Source: Flavobacteriaceae bacterium R38
GTDB taxonomy: Bacteria > Bacteroidota > Bacteroidia > Flavobacteriales > Flavobacteriaceae
Direction: 5' to 3'
Assembly (NCBI GenBank): GCA_009901575.1
Contig: WXYP01000003.1
Span: 186,001 to 250,000, forward strand
DNA: 64,000 nucleotides
Each line of letters opens with the position of its first letter. The first letter of the stretch is position 1. The notes under the pieces are model-generated. The model worked only from the letters and a program-made list of their open reading frames with translations. It did no database searches and was not told the DNA's origin. The translations under genes were made by a program, and so were the position numbers. Shown here piece after piece: positions 25,857 through 35,174 of the stretch.

Positions 25857-26615
25857 TTAAAAAGTTTTCTTAACTATGGTACTACTTGCCTGGGCAGTAG
25901 GTAATACAATTAAATCTGCAAGGTTTACATGATAAGGCCTGGAAATCATAAAATGAATAATATCTGCGATATCTTCCGGCCTTAACGGATCAAAACCTTT
26001 GTAAACATTATCTGCTCTTTCATCATCTCCTTTAAAACGGACGTTACTGAATTCTGTTTCAACCAGACCCGGATGAACAGCACCAACCCTAATTCCGTAT
26101 TCATTCAAATCAATGCGCATCGCTTTGTTGATGGCGTCAACTGCATGTTTACTGGCACAATACACATTTCCGTTTGGATATACTTCTTTTCCTGCGGTAG
26201 AACCAATATTGATGATATGACCTGATTTACGTTCGGTCATTTTCGGAATGATGGCCTTAGATACGTAAAGAAGTCCTTTTACATTAATATCAATCATAGC
26301 ATCCCAATCGTCTATACTACCTGTTTGAATAGGATCCAGTCCATGTGCATTACCTGCGTTATTGATTAAAATATCTATTGTAGAAAAGCTATTCGGTAAA
26401 CTTTCTATTGCATTAAAAGCAGCTTCTTTATCTCTTACGTCAAATGATAATGTAGTTACTTCTGTCAGTGGAGATAATTCGTTTTTTAAAGCATCGAGAC
26501 GTTCCTGTCTGCGTCCGCATAAAATCAAATGAATTCCGTTTTTAGCAAATTGTATTGCTGTAGCTTTTCCGATACCACTTGTTGCTCCTGTAATCAGAGC
26601 GGTTTTCTTTTCCAT
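25857..26615 (-). CDS. SDR-family NAD(P)-dependent oxidoreductase (YdfG-like)
   Basis: This is a classical short-chain dehydrogenase of about 252 residues. The ATG at 26615 is chosen because MEKKTALITG is the usual start; the ATG 24 bases upstream adds nothing conserved. It has the cofactor motif TGATSGIG (9-16), NNAG (84-87) and the catalytic set S138, Y151 and K155. The sequence resembles the YdfG/serine-3-dehydrogenase group acting on 3-hydroxy acids. It lies 42 bases after an aldo/keto reductase, so a small carbonyl-reduction operon is likely. Confidence 0.92.
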   Translation of the reverse strand: MEKKTALITGATSGIGKATAIQFAKNGIHLILCGRRQERLDALKNELSPLTEVTTLSFDVRDKEAAFNAIESLPNSFSTIDILINNAGNAHGLDPIQTGSIDDWDAMIDINVKGLLYVSKAIIPKMTERKSGHIINIGSTAGKEVYPNGNVYCASKHAVDAINKAMRIDLNEYGIRVGAVHPGLVETEFSNVRFKGDDERADNVYKGFDPLRPEDIADIIHFMISRPYHVNLADLIVLPTAQASSTIVKKTF

Positions 26616-26657
26616 ATTTGTTTTTTTATAATTTGACACCTGTTAATGTTGAGTTAT

Positions 26658-27521
26658 TCAGGCAACTTTATGCCCTTGACTGGTTGTGAGTAATAAAAAC
26701 CAGTCTTCGAGCTCCATATCTATTTCTAAAGCTTTTATTGAGTTTACTATTCTATCTTCTGTGGTTGTACCAATTACAGGATGTATCCCGGCAGGATGTT
26801 TTAAAATCCATGCGAGAATTAATTGATCTGCCGTAGCATTGTATTTTGGCATAAGCTCAATTAATAAGTTTATGACACGCTTATTTTGTGTATTTTCTTC
26901 CCGGAATATTTTACCAAGAGGACTCCAGGCCATAGGAGTAATGTCATTTAATGTCATATGATCTAAACTGCCATTTGACATAGCATCAAAAGCTGTAATT
27001 GAAAACTCTATTTGATTTACAGTTACCTGGGTTTTAGCGTTGATGAGATCTGTTTGAGAAGGCGTAAAATTAGAAACTCCAAAATCTTTAATTTTTCCCT
27101 GCTCTTTAAGTTTTGATATGGCTTCATCGATTTCATCAGCTTGCATTAAAGGACTTGGACGATGCAATAAAAGCAAATCCAGGTAATCAGTTTTTAGATT
27201 TCGCAACGATTCTTCAGCAGACCAAATAATGTATTCTTTAGAATAATCGTAATGCTTTACCTTATTAGGGCGCTTATCACAGATGTACTGGATTCCGCAT
27301 TTGCTAATCAGTTCAATTTTAGAACGGTCAATTCCACTAGCTGCAAATGCATTTCCAAATTCTTCTTCAGTTGTATATCCGCCATAAATATCTGCATGAT
27401 CAAAAGTTGTGATTCCATGCGCTAAACAATGATTCATTAATCGGATCATTGCTTCTTTTGAAAACTGTTTCCCCCAACTTCCCCAGGTCATGGTACCTGC
27501 TATTATTCTGGAATATTTCAT
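26658..27521 (-). CDS. aldo/keto reductase
   Basis: This 287-residue TIM-barrel oxidoreductase has the catalytic tetrad of the family: D41, Y46 (DHADIYGG), K74 (LISKCG) and H120 (LLLLHRP). The C-terminal NADPH-binding phrase is VIGTTTEDRI. The length is normal, and the sequence is close to the YdhF-like group of general carbonyl reductases. It is the first gene of a leftward pair with the SDR. Confidence 0.93.
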   Translation of the reverse strand: MKYSRIIAGTMTWGSWGKQFSKEAMIRLMNHCLAHGITTFDHADIYGGYTTEEEFGNAFAASGIDRSKIELISKCGIQYICDKRPNKVKHYDYSKEYIIWSAEESLRNLKTDYLDLLLLHRPSPLMQADEIDEAISKLKEQGKIKDFGVSNFTPSQTDLINAKTQVTVNQIEFSITAFDAMSNGSLDHMTLNDITPMAWSPLGKIFREENTQNKRVINLLIELMPKYNATADQLILAWILKHPAGIHPVIGTTTEDRIVNSIKALEIDMELEDWFLLLTTSQGHKVA

Positions 27522-27614
27522 TTTTGTTCCTTTAGTCCAAAGTATAGAACTTTTACGTATATTTAATATTTAGTGATAGCGCCCATGAAAATAATAATTA
27601 AGAAAACTTTATTT

Positions 27615-28442
27615 ATGAAAAACTTGAAATTTTTTTTAATGCCCCTTTTGATACTGATTTTATCTGGTTGCAGCAGTGACAATAATGATAGCAATGATGA
27701 AACGTCGAGGGTAAGTATTAGACTAGTAGATGCTCCGGGTGATTTTGAAGCCGTTAACGTTGAAGTTCTGGATGTTCTTATTAATGTTAATAACGATGAT
27801 GATAATGAAGAAGAGAACAATGAAGAAAGTAATAGCGACAACGGATTTATATCTATAGGAGAAGATAGCAGAATTGTGAACTTACTTGAATTTACAGGAG
27901 GAAATAGCCTTTTGCTTGCAGATACAGAAGTGCCTTCGGGAAGAGTAAATCAAATTAGGTTATTGTTAGGAGAGAATAATACATTAGTGATGCGTGGAGG
28001 TGAAGAAGTTGCACTTTCTACCCCAAGCGGGCAGCAGTCTGGTTTGAAATTACAGGTAAATGAAGATTTAGAACCCGGAATTACATATAATTTTACCATA
28101 GATTTTGATGTAGCGAAGTCTATAGTAGTACAGGCAGGTAATTCAGGAAGATTTAACTTAAATCCGGTTTTAAGAATAATAACTGAAGCAACTTCCGGAG
28201 CAATTGAAGGAATCGTAAACCCTTCAGAATTTCAATCTATGATAACCGTAACTGTAGATGGAGAAGAAATTTCTACATTCACAGATGAACAAGGCAGATT
28301 TTTCCTCCCGGGAATACCGGCAGGAACATATAGTTTGTTAATCACGCCTGATGAAACGTCAGGGTTAACAGAGGAAACCATCGAAAATGTAGAGGTTTCT
28401 AATGGAGAGACTACAGATATTGGAACAGTTACACTGGAATAG
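27615..28442 (+). CDS. DUF4382 lipoprotein with carboxypeptidase-regulatory-like C-domain
   Basis: This is a lipoprotein of about 275 residues. The ATG at 27615 gives a clean signal and lipobox (LSGC, C19); an ATG 42 bases earlier adds a basic stretch that does not fit. An acidic linker (about 63-80, rich in D, E and N) splits the DUF4382 domain (about 30-185, starting VSIRLVDAPGDFEAVNVEVL). The C-terminus (about 190-275) is a CarboxypepD_reg-like beta-sandwich (GFVN-like start, DEQGRFFLPGIPAGTYSL). The role at the outer membrane is unknown. A terminator follows. Confidence 0.85.
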   Translation: MKNLKFFLMPLLILILSGCSSDNNDSNDETSRVSIRLVDAPGDFEAVNVEVLDVLINVNNDDDNEEENNEESNSDNGFISIGEDSRIVNLLEFTGGNSLLLADTEVPSGRVNQIRLLLGENNTLVMRGGEEVALSTPSGQQSGLKLQVNEDLEPGITYNFTIDFDVAKSIVVQAGNSGRFNLNPVLRIITEATSGAIEGIVNPSEFQSMITVTVDGEEISTFTDEQGRFFLPGIPAGTYSLLITPDETSGLTEETIENVEVSNGETTDIGTVTLE

Positions 28443-28468
28443 ATACCTAAGTATCATAAACTTTTATT

Positions 28469-28498
28469 AAAAGCAGCCTGTCTAAGGGCTGCTTTTTT
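28469..28498 (+). terminator. rho-independent terminator
   Basis: A 10-bp stem (AAAAGCAGCC / GGCTGCTTTT) with an 8-base loop, ending in a run of T. It lies 27 bases after the DUF4382 stop and separates it from the moxR cluster. Confidence 0.85.
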
Positions 28499-28592
28499 GA
28501 TTTTTAACCAATTATTAACAGCATAGAGGATATAATTTCGTCAATTTGCATCATTTAAAATGGATTAGTAAATTCACGCCGTAAAATTAAAT

Positions 28593-29600
28593 ATGCATAT
28601 GGAAGAGAACAGTACTATTGATATTAGTGTGATTAATGAAAAGATAACAAAAGAAAGTGCTTTTGTAGATTTATTAACCGCTGAGATTAATAAGGTAATT
28701 GTAGGGCAATCGCACATGGTTGAAAGATTATTGATAGGGTTGCTGGGGCAAGGACATATTTTATTAGAAGGTGTTCCGGGCCTCGCCAAAACACTGGCGA
28801 TTAATACACTGGCAAAAGCAGTTCATGGTAGTTTTAGCAGAGTTCAGTTTACTCCGGATTTACTTCCTGCCGACGTTGTAGGAACGTTGATTTATAACAT
28901 GAAGTTAAACGACTTTTCGATAAAGAAAGGACCTATTTTTGCCAATTTTGTTTTAGCAGATGAGATCAACAGGGCTCCGGCTAAAGTACAATCTGCACTT
29001 TTAGAGGCCATGCAGGAAAAGCAGGTCACTATTGGAGACGAAACGTTTAAGTTAGATAAACCATTCCTGGTAATGGCGACTCAAAACCCTGTAGAACAAG
29101 AAGGAACATATCCGTTACCTGAAGCACAGGTAGACCGTTTTATGCTTAAAACTGTCATAGATTATCCGAAATTAAACGAAGAGCAATTAATTGTACGTGC
29201 TAATTTAAAAGGAAGCTTTGAACAGGTTAACCAGGTAGTTTCTATTGAGCAAATATTAAGAGCACAGGCAGCTGTTCGCGAAGTTTATATGGATGAGAAG
29301 ATTGAGAAATATATTCTGGATATCATCTTTGCGACACGATACCCTGAAAAATATAAACTGGCAGATATTAAGCCATTAATTAATTTTGGAGCCTCTCCAA
29401 GAGGTAGTATCAATTTGGCAACTGCAGCTAAATGTTATGCCTTTATCAAACGAAGAGGATATGTTATCCCGGAAGATGTAAGAGCTGTTGTACTGGACGT
29501 TTTACGTCATAGAATCGGACTTACTTATGAAGCTGAAGCCGAAAATGTAACTACAGAAGATATTATCAACAAGATTGTAAACGAGATTGAAGTACCATAG
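28593..29600 (+). CDS. MoxR-type AAA+ ATPase
   Basis: This is a 335-residue MoxR ATPase. Walker A is in the variant GVPGLAKT (60-67), Walker B region is LADEINRAP (121-129), sensor 1 is MATQNPVEQEGTYPLPEAQ and sensor 2 lies in the C-terminal lid with GASPRGS. An alternative ATG two codons later is equally possible. MoxR proteins act as chaperones with von Willebrand A proteins. It opens the aerotolerance-type cluster and is followed by DUF58 after 44 bases. Confidence 0.95.
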   Translation: MHMEENSTIDISVINEKITKESAFVDLLTAEINKVIVGQSHMVERLLIGLLGQGHILLEGVPGLAKTLAINTLAKAVHGSFSRVQFTPDLLPADVVGTLIYNMKLNDFSIKKGPIFANFVLADEINRAPAKVQSALLEAMQEKQVTIGDETFKLDKPFLVMATQNPVEQEGTYPLPEAQVDRFMLKTVIDYPKLNEEQLIVRANLKGSFEQVNQVVSIEQILRAQAAVREVYMDEKIEKYILDIIFATRYPEKYKLADIKPLINFGASPRGSINLATAAKCYAFIKRRGYVIPEDVRAVVLDVLRHRIGLTYEAEAENVTTEDIINKIVNEIEVP

Positions 29601-29644
29601 TAGTTCCATCAAAACTGTTAACTTAAAACTAACTGTTGAGGCCA

Positions 29645-30511
29645 ATGGATACTAAAGAATTACTCAAGAAGGTTCGGAAAATTGAAATAAAAACCCGTCG
29701 CTTAAGCGATCATATATTTGGGGGTGAATATCACTCTACTTTTAAAGGTAGAGGGATGACCTTTAGTGAGGTAAGGCAATATCAATTCGGAGATGATGTA
29801 AGAGCGATAGACTGGAATGTAACCGCTCGTTATAATGAGCCTTATGTAAAGGTTTTTGAAGAAGAAAGAGAGTTAACCATGATGCTAATGGTAGACATTA
29901 GTGGATCAGAATTTTTTGGAACTCATCAACAGTTTAAAAAAGACATCATTACAGAAATATCTGCAACGCTTGCATTCTCTGCTACGCAAAACAATGATAA
30001 AATAGGACTGATTCTTTTTTCAGATAAAATAGAATTATTTATTCCTCCTAAAAAAGGGAAATCACATGTATTGAGAATTATTCGGGAGTTACTGGAATTT
30101 AAACCCGAAGGAAAAGGGACCGATGTTGCAGAAGCATTGAAGTTTTTATCTAATGTAATGAAGAAGAAAGCAATTGTTTTTTTGCTTTCAGATTTTATCA
30201 GTGATAACTACGAACAAACCTTAAAAATTGTTGGTAAAAAACATGATGTAACCGGGATTAGAGTTTATGACGAAAGAGAAGAAAATATTCCGAATTTAGG
30301 AATGGTACAAATGGAAGATGCAGAGACCGGAGAATCTATTTTGGTAAATACACAATCGAGAAGAGTTCGCCAAAACTACGCTAAATACTACAGAGAACGT
30401 GTAGATTATTTTCAGGATACCTTTACTAAAAGCGGATCTGGAGTTTTGAGTTGCAGGGTAGATGATAGTTATGTAAAAAAACTACTAAGTTATTTTAAAA
30501 GACGTGGATAA
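29645..30511 (+). CDS. DUF58 / vWA-like protein
   Basis: This protein of about 288 residues starts at the ATG 29645; a TTG 9 bases earlier is less likely. It has the DUF58 signature YxxGDDVRAIDWNVTARYNE (45-66) and a vWA-like fold with the metal site DISGS (84-88). No membrane segment is present. DUF58 proteins are regular partners of MoxR and Bat proteins, probably as adaptors in the complex. The next start comes 4 bases after the stop. Confidence 0.93.
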   Translation: MDTKELLKKVRKIEIKTRRLSDHIFGGEYHSTFKGRGMTFSEVRQYQFGDDVRAIDWNVTARYNEPYVKVFEEERELTMMLMVDISGSEFFGTHQQFKKDIITEISATLAFSATQNNDKIGLILFSDKIELFIPPKKGKSHVLRIIRELLEFKPEGKGTDVAEALKFLSNVMKKKAIVFLLSDFISDNYEQTLKIVGKKHDVTGIRVYDEREENIPNLGMVQMEDAETGESILVNTQSRRVRQNYAKYYRERVDYFQDTFTKSGSGVLSCRVDDSYVKKLLSYFKRRG

Positions 30512-30514
30512 AAA

Positions 30515-32197
30515 ATGAAGAATAGTGTAGTGAAAATAATGAATTGCATGGGTTCTCAAAATTCTTTGATTTTTAATATAAAGAATTTTGCAGGAGCATT
30601 ATTATTGATGCTGTTCATGTCTTCTATAGCATACGCTCAATCTGAACCAAAAGTTAGTGCAAAGATAGATTCTACTACGATCAAAATAGGAGAGCAAATT
30701 AATTTTGAGATTAGTGTAGATACAGATACCACAGCTTTAGTTGTTTTTCCGGAAAATCAACGTTTTTCACCTCTTGAAGTTATTGATGCTACAGAAATAG
30801 ATACCTTTAAAAATAAAGATCGGTATAACCTCATAAAAAAATATGCATTAACACAATTTGATTCGGGGAACTATATCCTTCCGAAACAAGCGGTACTGAT
30901 TAATGAGAAACCATTTTTTACAGATTCTATAGCTATTAGAGTTAATGATGTTGTGGTAGATACCACCAAACAAAAAATGTTTGATATAAAAGAACTGGTG
31001 GCTGTAGATAAAAGCTATGGGGGCTGGTTAAGTTATTTGCTTTGGATTCTTGGAATATTATTAGTTGTAGGCGGACTTCTATATTGGTTTGTGTTTAGAA
31101 AGAAACCTTTAACAGAAGAAGAAAAGGTTGCTTTATTACCTCCTTTTGACAGGGCAATGCTGGAACTAAAGAAATTAGAAGAATCGAAGTACTTAATTCA
31201 ATCAGAATATAAACAATACTACTCAGAACTTACAGATATTGTACGTTCTTATATAGAAGAAGATGTAAATATTTCTGCATTAGAAAGTACTACAGAAGAG
31301 CTTATTCAGAAACTGGAAATGCTTAAAGATGCCGGAAACCTTGAAATAGATGAAGCGACGATAAAACAATTTAAAAGTGTTTTACAAACTGCCGATCTTG
31401 TCAAATTTGCAAAATCAAAACCGGAAACCAAAGCAGCAGAAAGCGATAGAAGTATTATCGAACAAATTGTTATTAAAACAAAAGAAGCAATTCCGGAACC
31501 TACAGAAGAAGAGTTAAAAGAGACAGAAGAATATCTGGAAATTTTAGCAAAGAAGCGAAAAAAGAAGAAATTAATTATAGCAGGAATATCTTCTTTAATA
31601 CTTGTTTTTATTGCTACAGGTGTTGCTGTTAGTTATTATGGCTTTAATTATGTGAAAGATACTGTAATCGGGCATCCGACCAAAGAACTTCTGGAAGGAG
31701 AATGGATTGCAAGTGAATACGGTTATCCTGCAATTTTTTTAGAAACCCCTAAGGTACTAAGAAGGATTAAAATTCCGCTTCCTGCAGAAAGTCAGGAAAT
31801 CATCAGAGGAAATCAGGCATTTATATACGGTAGCCTTATAGACAATTTTTATATTTTGACAAGCTCTACCACTTTTAAAGAAGGATATGAGCTGGATGTA
31901 CAGAAAGCAATTGATGGAACCATAAGTACTTTTAAGGCCCAGGGGGCTAAAAATATTATAACAAAACAGGAGGAAATACAAACTCCAAGCGGGAAATCGG
32001 GAACCAAAACTTTTGGAAGTATGAAGATTAACGCTCCGGGATCAGATAAAGAAATAAATAGCAATTATGTACTTCTTAGTTTTGTCGAAAACAATGGTTT
32101 TGAGCAATTGATCATAGCGTATGAAAAAGGTGATGATTATGCAGATGCTATTGTAGAACGAATAATAAATTCTATAGACTTTAAAACCCAAAATTAA
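30515..32197 (+). CDS. BatD-like membrane protein with extra C-terminal domain
   Basis: This 560-residue protein has a signal (about 22-41), a BatD-like beta-rich periplasmic region (43-150), membrane helix 1 (171-194), a cytoplasmic helical region (about 200-350) of the type found in DUF4381/BatD tails, and a second helix (353-375). A further periplasmic domain (about 385-560) does not look BatD-like; it resembles small PsbP/DcrB-type folds only loosely. It lies between DUF58 and BatA with 2-3 base gaps, so it belongs to the complex. In many Bacteroidota clusters this position holds a shorter protein. Confidence 0.8.
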   Translation: MKNSVVKIMNCMGSQNSLIFNIKNFAGALLLMLFMSSIAYAQSEPKVSAKIDSTTIKIGEQINFEISVDTDTTALVVFPENQRFSPLEVIDATEIDTFKNKDRYNLIKKYALTQFDSGNYILPKQAVLINEKPFFTDSIAIRVNDVVVDTTKQKMFDIKELVAVDKSYGGWLSYLLWILGILLVVGGLLYWFVFRKKPLTEEEKVALLPPFDRAMLELKKLEESKYLIQSEYKQYYSELTDIVRSYIEEDVNISALESTTEELIQKLEMLKDAGNLEIDEATIKQFKSVLQTADLVKFAKSKPETKAAESDRSIIEQIVIKTKEAIPEPTEEELKETEEYLEILAKKRKKKKLIIAGISSLILVFIATGVAVSYYGFNYVKDTVIGHPTKELLEGEWIASEYGYPAIFLETPKVLRRIKIPLPAESQEIIRGNQAFIYGSLIDNFYILTSSTTFKEGYELDVQKAIDGTISTFKAQGAKNIITKQEEIQTPSGKSGTKTFGSMKINAPGSDKEINSNYVLLSFVENNGFEQLIIAYEKGDDYADAIVERIINSIDFKTQN

Positions 32198-32199
32198 TT

Positions 32200-33201
32200 A
32201 TGTTAGAGAATATTCAATTTGCCAATCCACAGTTTTTCTGGCTGCTATTATTGCTGCCACTGGCAATTGTATGGTATTTTTTTAACAGAAAAAAAGAGAG
32301 TGCATCCCTCAAAATATCCAGTGTAAAAGGATTTAAAATTACAAGTTCTATACTTCCTAAATTGAAACCTTTGTTATTTGTACTTCGATTACTTGCTCTG
32401 GCTGCTTTAATAACAGCGTTGGCCAGGCCACAGACAAAAGAAGTGTCTACCAGGACAAAAACAACTAAAGGGATCGATATTGTAATGGCAATAGATGTAT
32501 CTTCGAGTATGCTGGCAAAAGATTTAGAGCCAAATAGACTCCTGGCATTAAAAGAAGTTGCGACAGAATTTATCCAGGATCGCCCGAATGATAGAATCGG
32601 ATTGGTAGTTTACTCTGGAGAAAGCTTTACAAAAACACCAATTACGAGTGATAAATCTATTGTAATGAGTGCGTTAAGAGAAATAAGGCACGGGATTATT
32701 GAAGATGGAACCGCTATAGGGATGGGCTTGGCAACCTCTGTAAACAGGTTGAAAGAAAGTACAGCATCAAGTAAAGTAATTATTTTATTGACTGATGGTG
32801 TTAATAATGCAGGATTTATAGAGCCTCAAACTGCAGCAGAGCTCGCTGTAGAATACAATATTAAAACCTATACCATAGGATTAGGAAGTAACGGAATGGC
32901 TTTAACGCCAATTGCATACAATGCAGATGGAGGTTTTATATATGACCATCGTAAAGTTGAGATCGATGAAAAGTTGCTAGAAGAGATTGCCGATGCTACG
33001 GGGGGTAAGTATTTTAGAGCAACAAATAACGAAAAACTGGAAGAGATATACAAAGAAATTAATAAGCTGGAAAAAACAGAGATAGAAGAGTTTAAATACA
33101 CAAACTTTGAAGAGAAGTTCAGACCATTGGCTTTATTAGCAGGACTACTTTTACTATTAGAATTATTGTTGAGAAACACATTATTTAGAAGCTTTATATA
33201 A
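32200..33201 (+). CDS. batA: BatA-type von Willebrand A membrane protein
   Basis: This 333-residue protein has membrane helices near 10-27 and 57-76, a vWA domain (about 90-285) with intact metal site D99-x-S101-x-S103 and later T/D residues, and a C-terminal helix (about 308-326). Bat proteins are linked to oxygen tolerance and envelope stress in Bacteroides. Its stop overlaps the BatB start (TAATG). Confidence 0.93.
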   Translation: MLENIQFANPQFFWLLLLLPLAIVWYFFNRKKESASLKISSVKGFKITSSILPKLKPLLFVLRLLALAALITALARPQTKEVSTRTKTTKGIDIVMAIDVSSSMLAKDLEPNRLLALKEVATEFIQDRPNDRIGLVVYSGESFTKTPITSDKSIVMSALREIRHGIIEDGTAIGMGLATSVNRLKESTASSKVIILLTDGVNNAGFIEPQTAAELAVEYNIKTYTIGLGSNGMALTPIAYNADGGFIYDHRKVEIDEKLLEEIADATGGKYFRATNNEKLEEIYKEINKLEKTEIEEFKYTNFEEKFRPLALLAGLLLLLELLLRNTLFRSFI

Positions 33202-34247
33202 TGTATCAATTAGAAGAAAAAATATATTTTTATGCACTTATCATTATCCCGATAATGATTTTGCTGTTTTTGATTTTACAAATATGGAAGCGAAAAACAC
33301 AGCAAAAATTCGGAGATAAGAGATTACTAAAAAAACTGAGCCCTGCAAACTCAACTTTTAAATCTATCTTAAAACTCATTGTTATTTCATTAGCTTTTGC
33401 TAGTTTGGCAATAGCTTTGGTTAATCCTAAAATAGGGACTAAGCTGGAAACAGTTAAACGAGAAGGCGTAGATATTGTTTTTGCGGTTGATGTTTCCAAG
33501 AGTATGTTGGCAGAAGATATTGCCCCTAACAGGTTGGAAAAATCGAAACGATTGGTTTCAGAAATTGTCAATGAGTTAGGGAGTGACAGAATCGGTATTA
33601 TAGCATATGCAGGACAAGCATTTCCGCAATTGCCTATTACTACAGATTATGCTGCCGCAAAAATGTTCTTACAGAGTATGAATACAGATATGCTTTCTTC
33701 TCAGGGAACAGCTATTGATGATGCCATTAATTTGGCTAAGACCTATTATAATGATGAAGAACAGACCAATAGAGTTTTATTTATTGTGTCTGATGGAGAA
33801 GACCATTCTCAAGGATCTATTGATGCTGTTGAGGATGCCCTTCAGGAAGGAATCAGAATTTTTACTATTGGTGTTGGAACAGAGAAAGGAAGTCCGATTC
33901 CAATTAAAGTTAATAATATAGTAGACAGTTATAAAAAAGATTCAAACGGACAGGTAGTTATTACCAAACTAAATGAACAAGTTTTAAAAGATATCGCAGA
34001 CGAAGGAGAAGGTGCATATATTAGTGGAAAAAACACAGAAGAAGTTGTTGAATTTGTCAGAGAAACATTAGCTCAAATGGATAAAAAAGAATTTGAAGCT
34101 AAACAATTTGCAGATTATAAAGATCAGTTTCAATGGTTTATAGCAGCAGCTATTCTATTTTTATTTTTAGATGTCTTTTTATTAGAAAGAAAGACAGCCT
34201 GGTTGCAAAAACTGAACCTGTTCAATGAAAATAAAGGAGACGAATAA
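33201..34247 (+). CDS. batB: BatB-type von Willebrand A membrane protein
   Basis: This is a 348-residue paralogue of BatA. It has N-terminal helices (about 9-28, 57-75), a vWA domain with D97-x-S99-x-S101, and a C-terminal helix (about 313-329). Its start overlaps the BatA stop, and BatC follows after 7 bases. The metal sites of both Bat vWA proteins are intact, so both can bind ligands by divalent metal coordination. Confidence 0.93.
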   Translation: MYQLEEKIYFYALIIIPIMILLFLILQIWKRKTQQKFGDKRLLKKLSPANSTFKSILKLIVISLAFASLAIALVNPKIGTKLETVKREGVDIVFAVDVSKSMLAEDIAPNRLEKSKRLVSEIVNELGSDRIGIIAYAGQAFPQLPITTDYAAAKMFLQSMNTDMLSSQGTAIDDAINLAKTYYNDEEQTNRVLFIVSDGEDHSQGSIDAVEDALQEGIRIFTIGVGTEKGSPIPIKVNNIVDSYKKDSNGQVVITKLNEQVLKDIADEGEGAYISGKNTEEVVEFVRETLAQMDKKEFEAKQFADYKDQFQWFIAAAILFLFLDVFLLERKTAWLQKLNLFNENKGDE

Positions 34248-34254
34248 TTTCGAT

Positions 34255-35121
34255 ATGAAAAAGTATATTTTATTATTTTGCTTATTTGTTACGGCTTTAG
34301 CTTTTTCACAAGAAGATGAAAAAGCAAAACAAAAAGCAGCAAGGCAATCAAATAACCTGGTTTATGAAGCTAATGATAAACTGGAAGGGAAAGAATTTAT
34401 TGATGCCGAAGTATCTTATAGAAAAGCGATTTCAAAAAACGATGAAAATGCAGTTGCTAAATATAATTTAGGAAATGCATATTATAAAGAAAATAGCCTT
34501 GAAGAAGCTTTTACAAGATATAAACAAGCAGGAGATATCGCATTGTCAAAAGCTCAAAAACATAAGGCTTTTCATAATATTGGAAATATATTTATGAAAA
34601 ACAAAGAGTTTGAAAAAGCTGTAGAAGCCTATAAAGAAGCGCTAAGAAACGATCCGACAGATGATGAAACACGCTACAATCTGGCTTTAGCTAAACAGAA
34701 AAAGGAGCAAGAAGGTGGAGGAGGAGACAATGATAAAGACCAAAATCAGGATCAAAAAGATCAGAAAGATCAGGATAAGAAAGACGGAGATAAAGGCGAT
34801 AAAGACAAAGAAGGAGATCAGAAAGAAGATAAGAAGGATGATGGAAAAGAGGGTGAGAATGACCAGAAAGATGGAGAAAAGAAGCCTGATGAGAATAATG
34901 AAGAAGGAGATAAAAAAGAAGACAAGAAAGATGAAGGTAAAGGCGATAAACAGCCTAAAGATGAAAAAGGAGAACCTAAAAAACCTCGTCCTAATCAATT
35001 ATCGCCTCAACAGATTAAAAATCTTCTTGAAGCAATGAATAATGCAGAGAAAAAAGTACAGAAAAAACTTAACGCTAAAAAAGTGAAAGGGGTTCCTGTT
35101 AAAAATGAAAAGGATTGGTAA
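34255..35121 (+). CDS. batC: BatC-type TPR protein with charged low-complexity tail
   Basis: This periplasmic protein has about 288 residues. The ATG at 34255 is chosen since it gives a signal peptide ending AFSQ; an ATG 30 bases earlier overlaps BatB. TPR units lie at about 33-145 (NLGNAYYKENSLEEAF; NIGNIFMKNKEFEKAVEAYKEALRNDP). Residues about 150-242 are almost wholly K, D, E, Q, G and N, followed by a short conserved helix (QQIKNLLEAMNNAEKKVQKK). The charged stretch should be disordered. It probably scaffolds the Bat complex. Confidence 0.9.
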   Translation: MKKYILLFCLFVTALAFSQEDEKAKQKAARQSNNLVYEANDKLEGKEFIDAEVSYRKAISKNDENAVAKYNLGNAYYKENSLEEAFTRYKQAGDIALSKAQKHKAFHNIGNIFMKNKEFEKAVEAYKEALRNDPTDDETRYNLALAKQKKEQEGGGGDNDKDQNQDQKDQKDQDKKDGDKGDKDKEGDQKEDKKDDGKEGENDQKDGEKKPDENNEEGDKKEDKKDEGKGDKQPKDEKGEPKKPRPNQLSPQQIKNLLEAMNNAEKKVQKKLNAKKVKGVPVKNEKDW

Positions 35122-35174
35122 CTAAAATGAATATTGATTTGTTAATAGCTTAAGCATCTCAATATAAATTAGAA

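Noticed and set aside
27563-27841. Leftward open frame opposite the start of the DUF4382 lipoprotein
   Set aside because: Its serine/leucine-rich composition mirrors the acidic linker on the other strand; the plus-strand gene has a perfect lipoprotein signal.
34687-35038. Long open frames on both strands inside batC (about 105 residues each)
   Set aside because: They are shadows of the charged low-complexity stretch: one is nearly all hydrophobic F/I/L, the other nearly all basic K/R/I. The TPR gene in the main frame explains the DNA.
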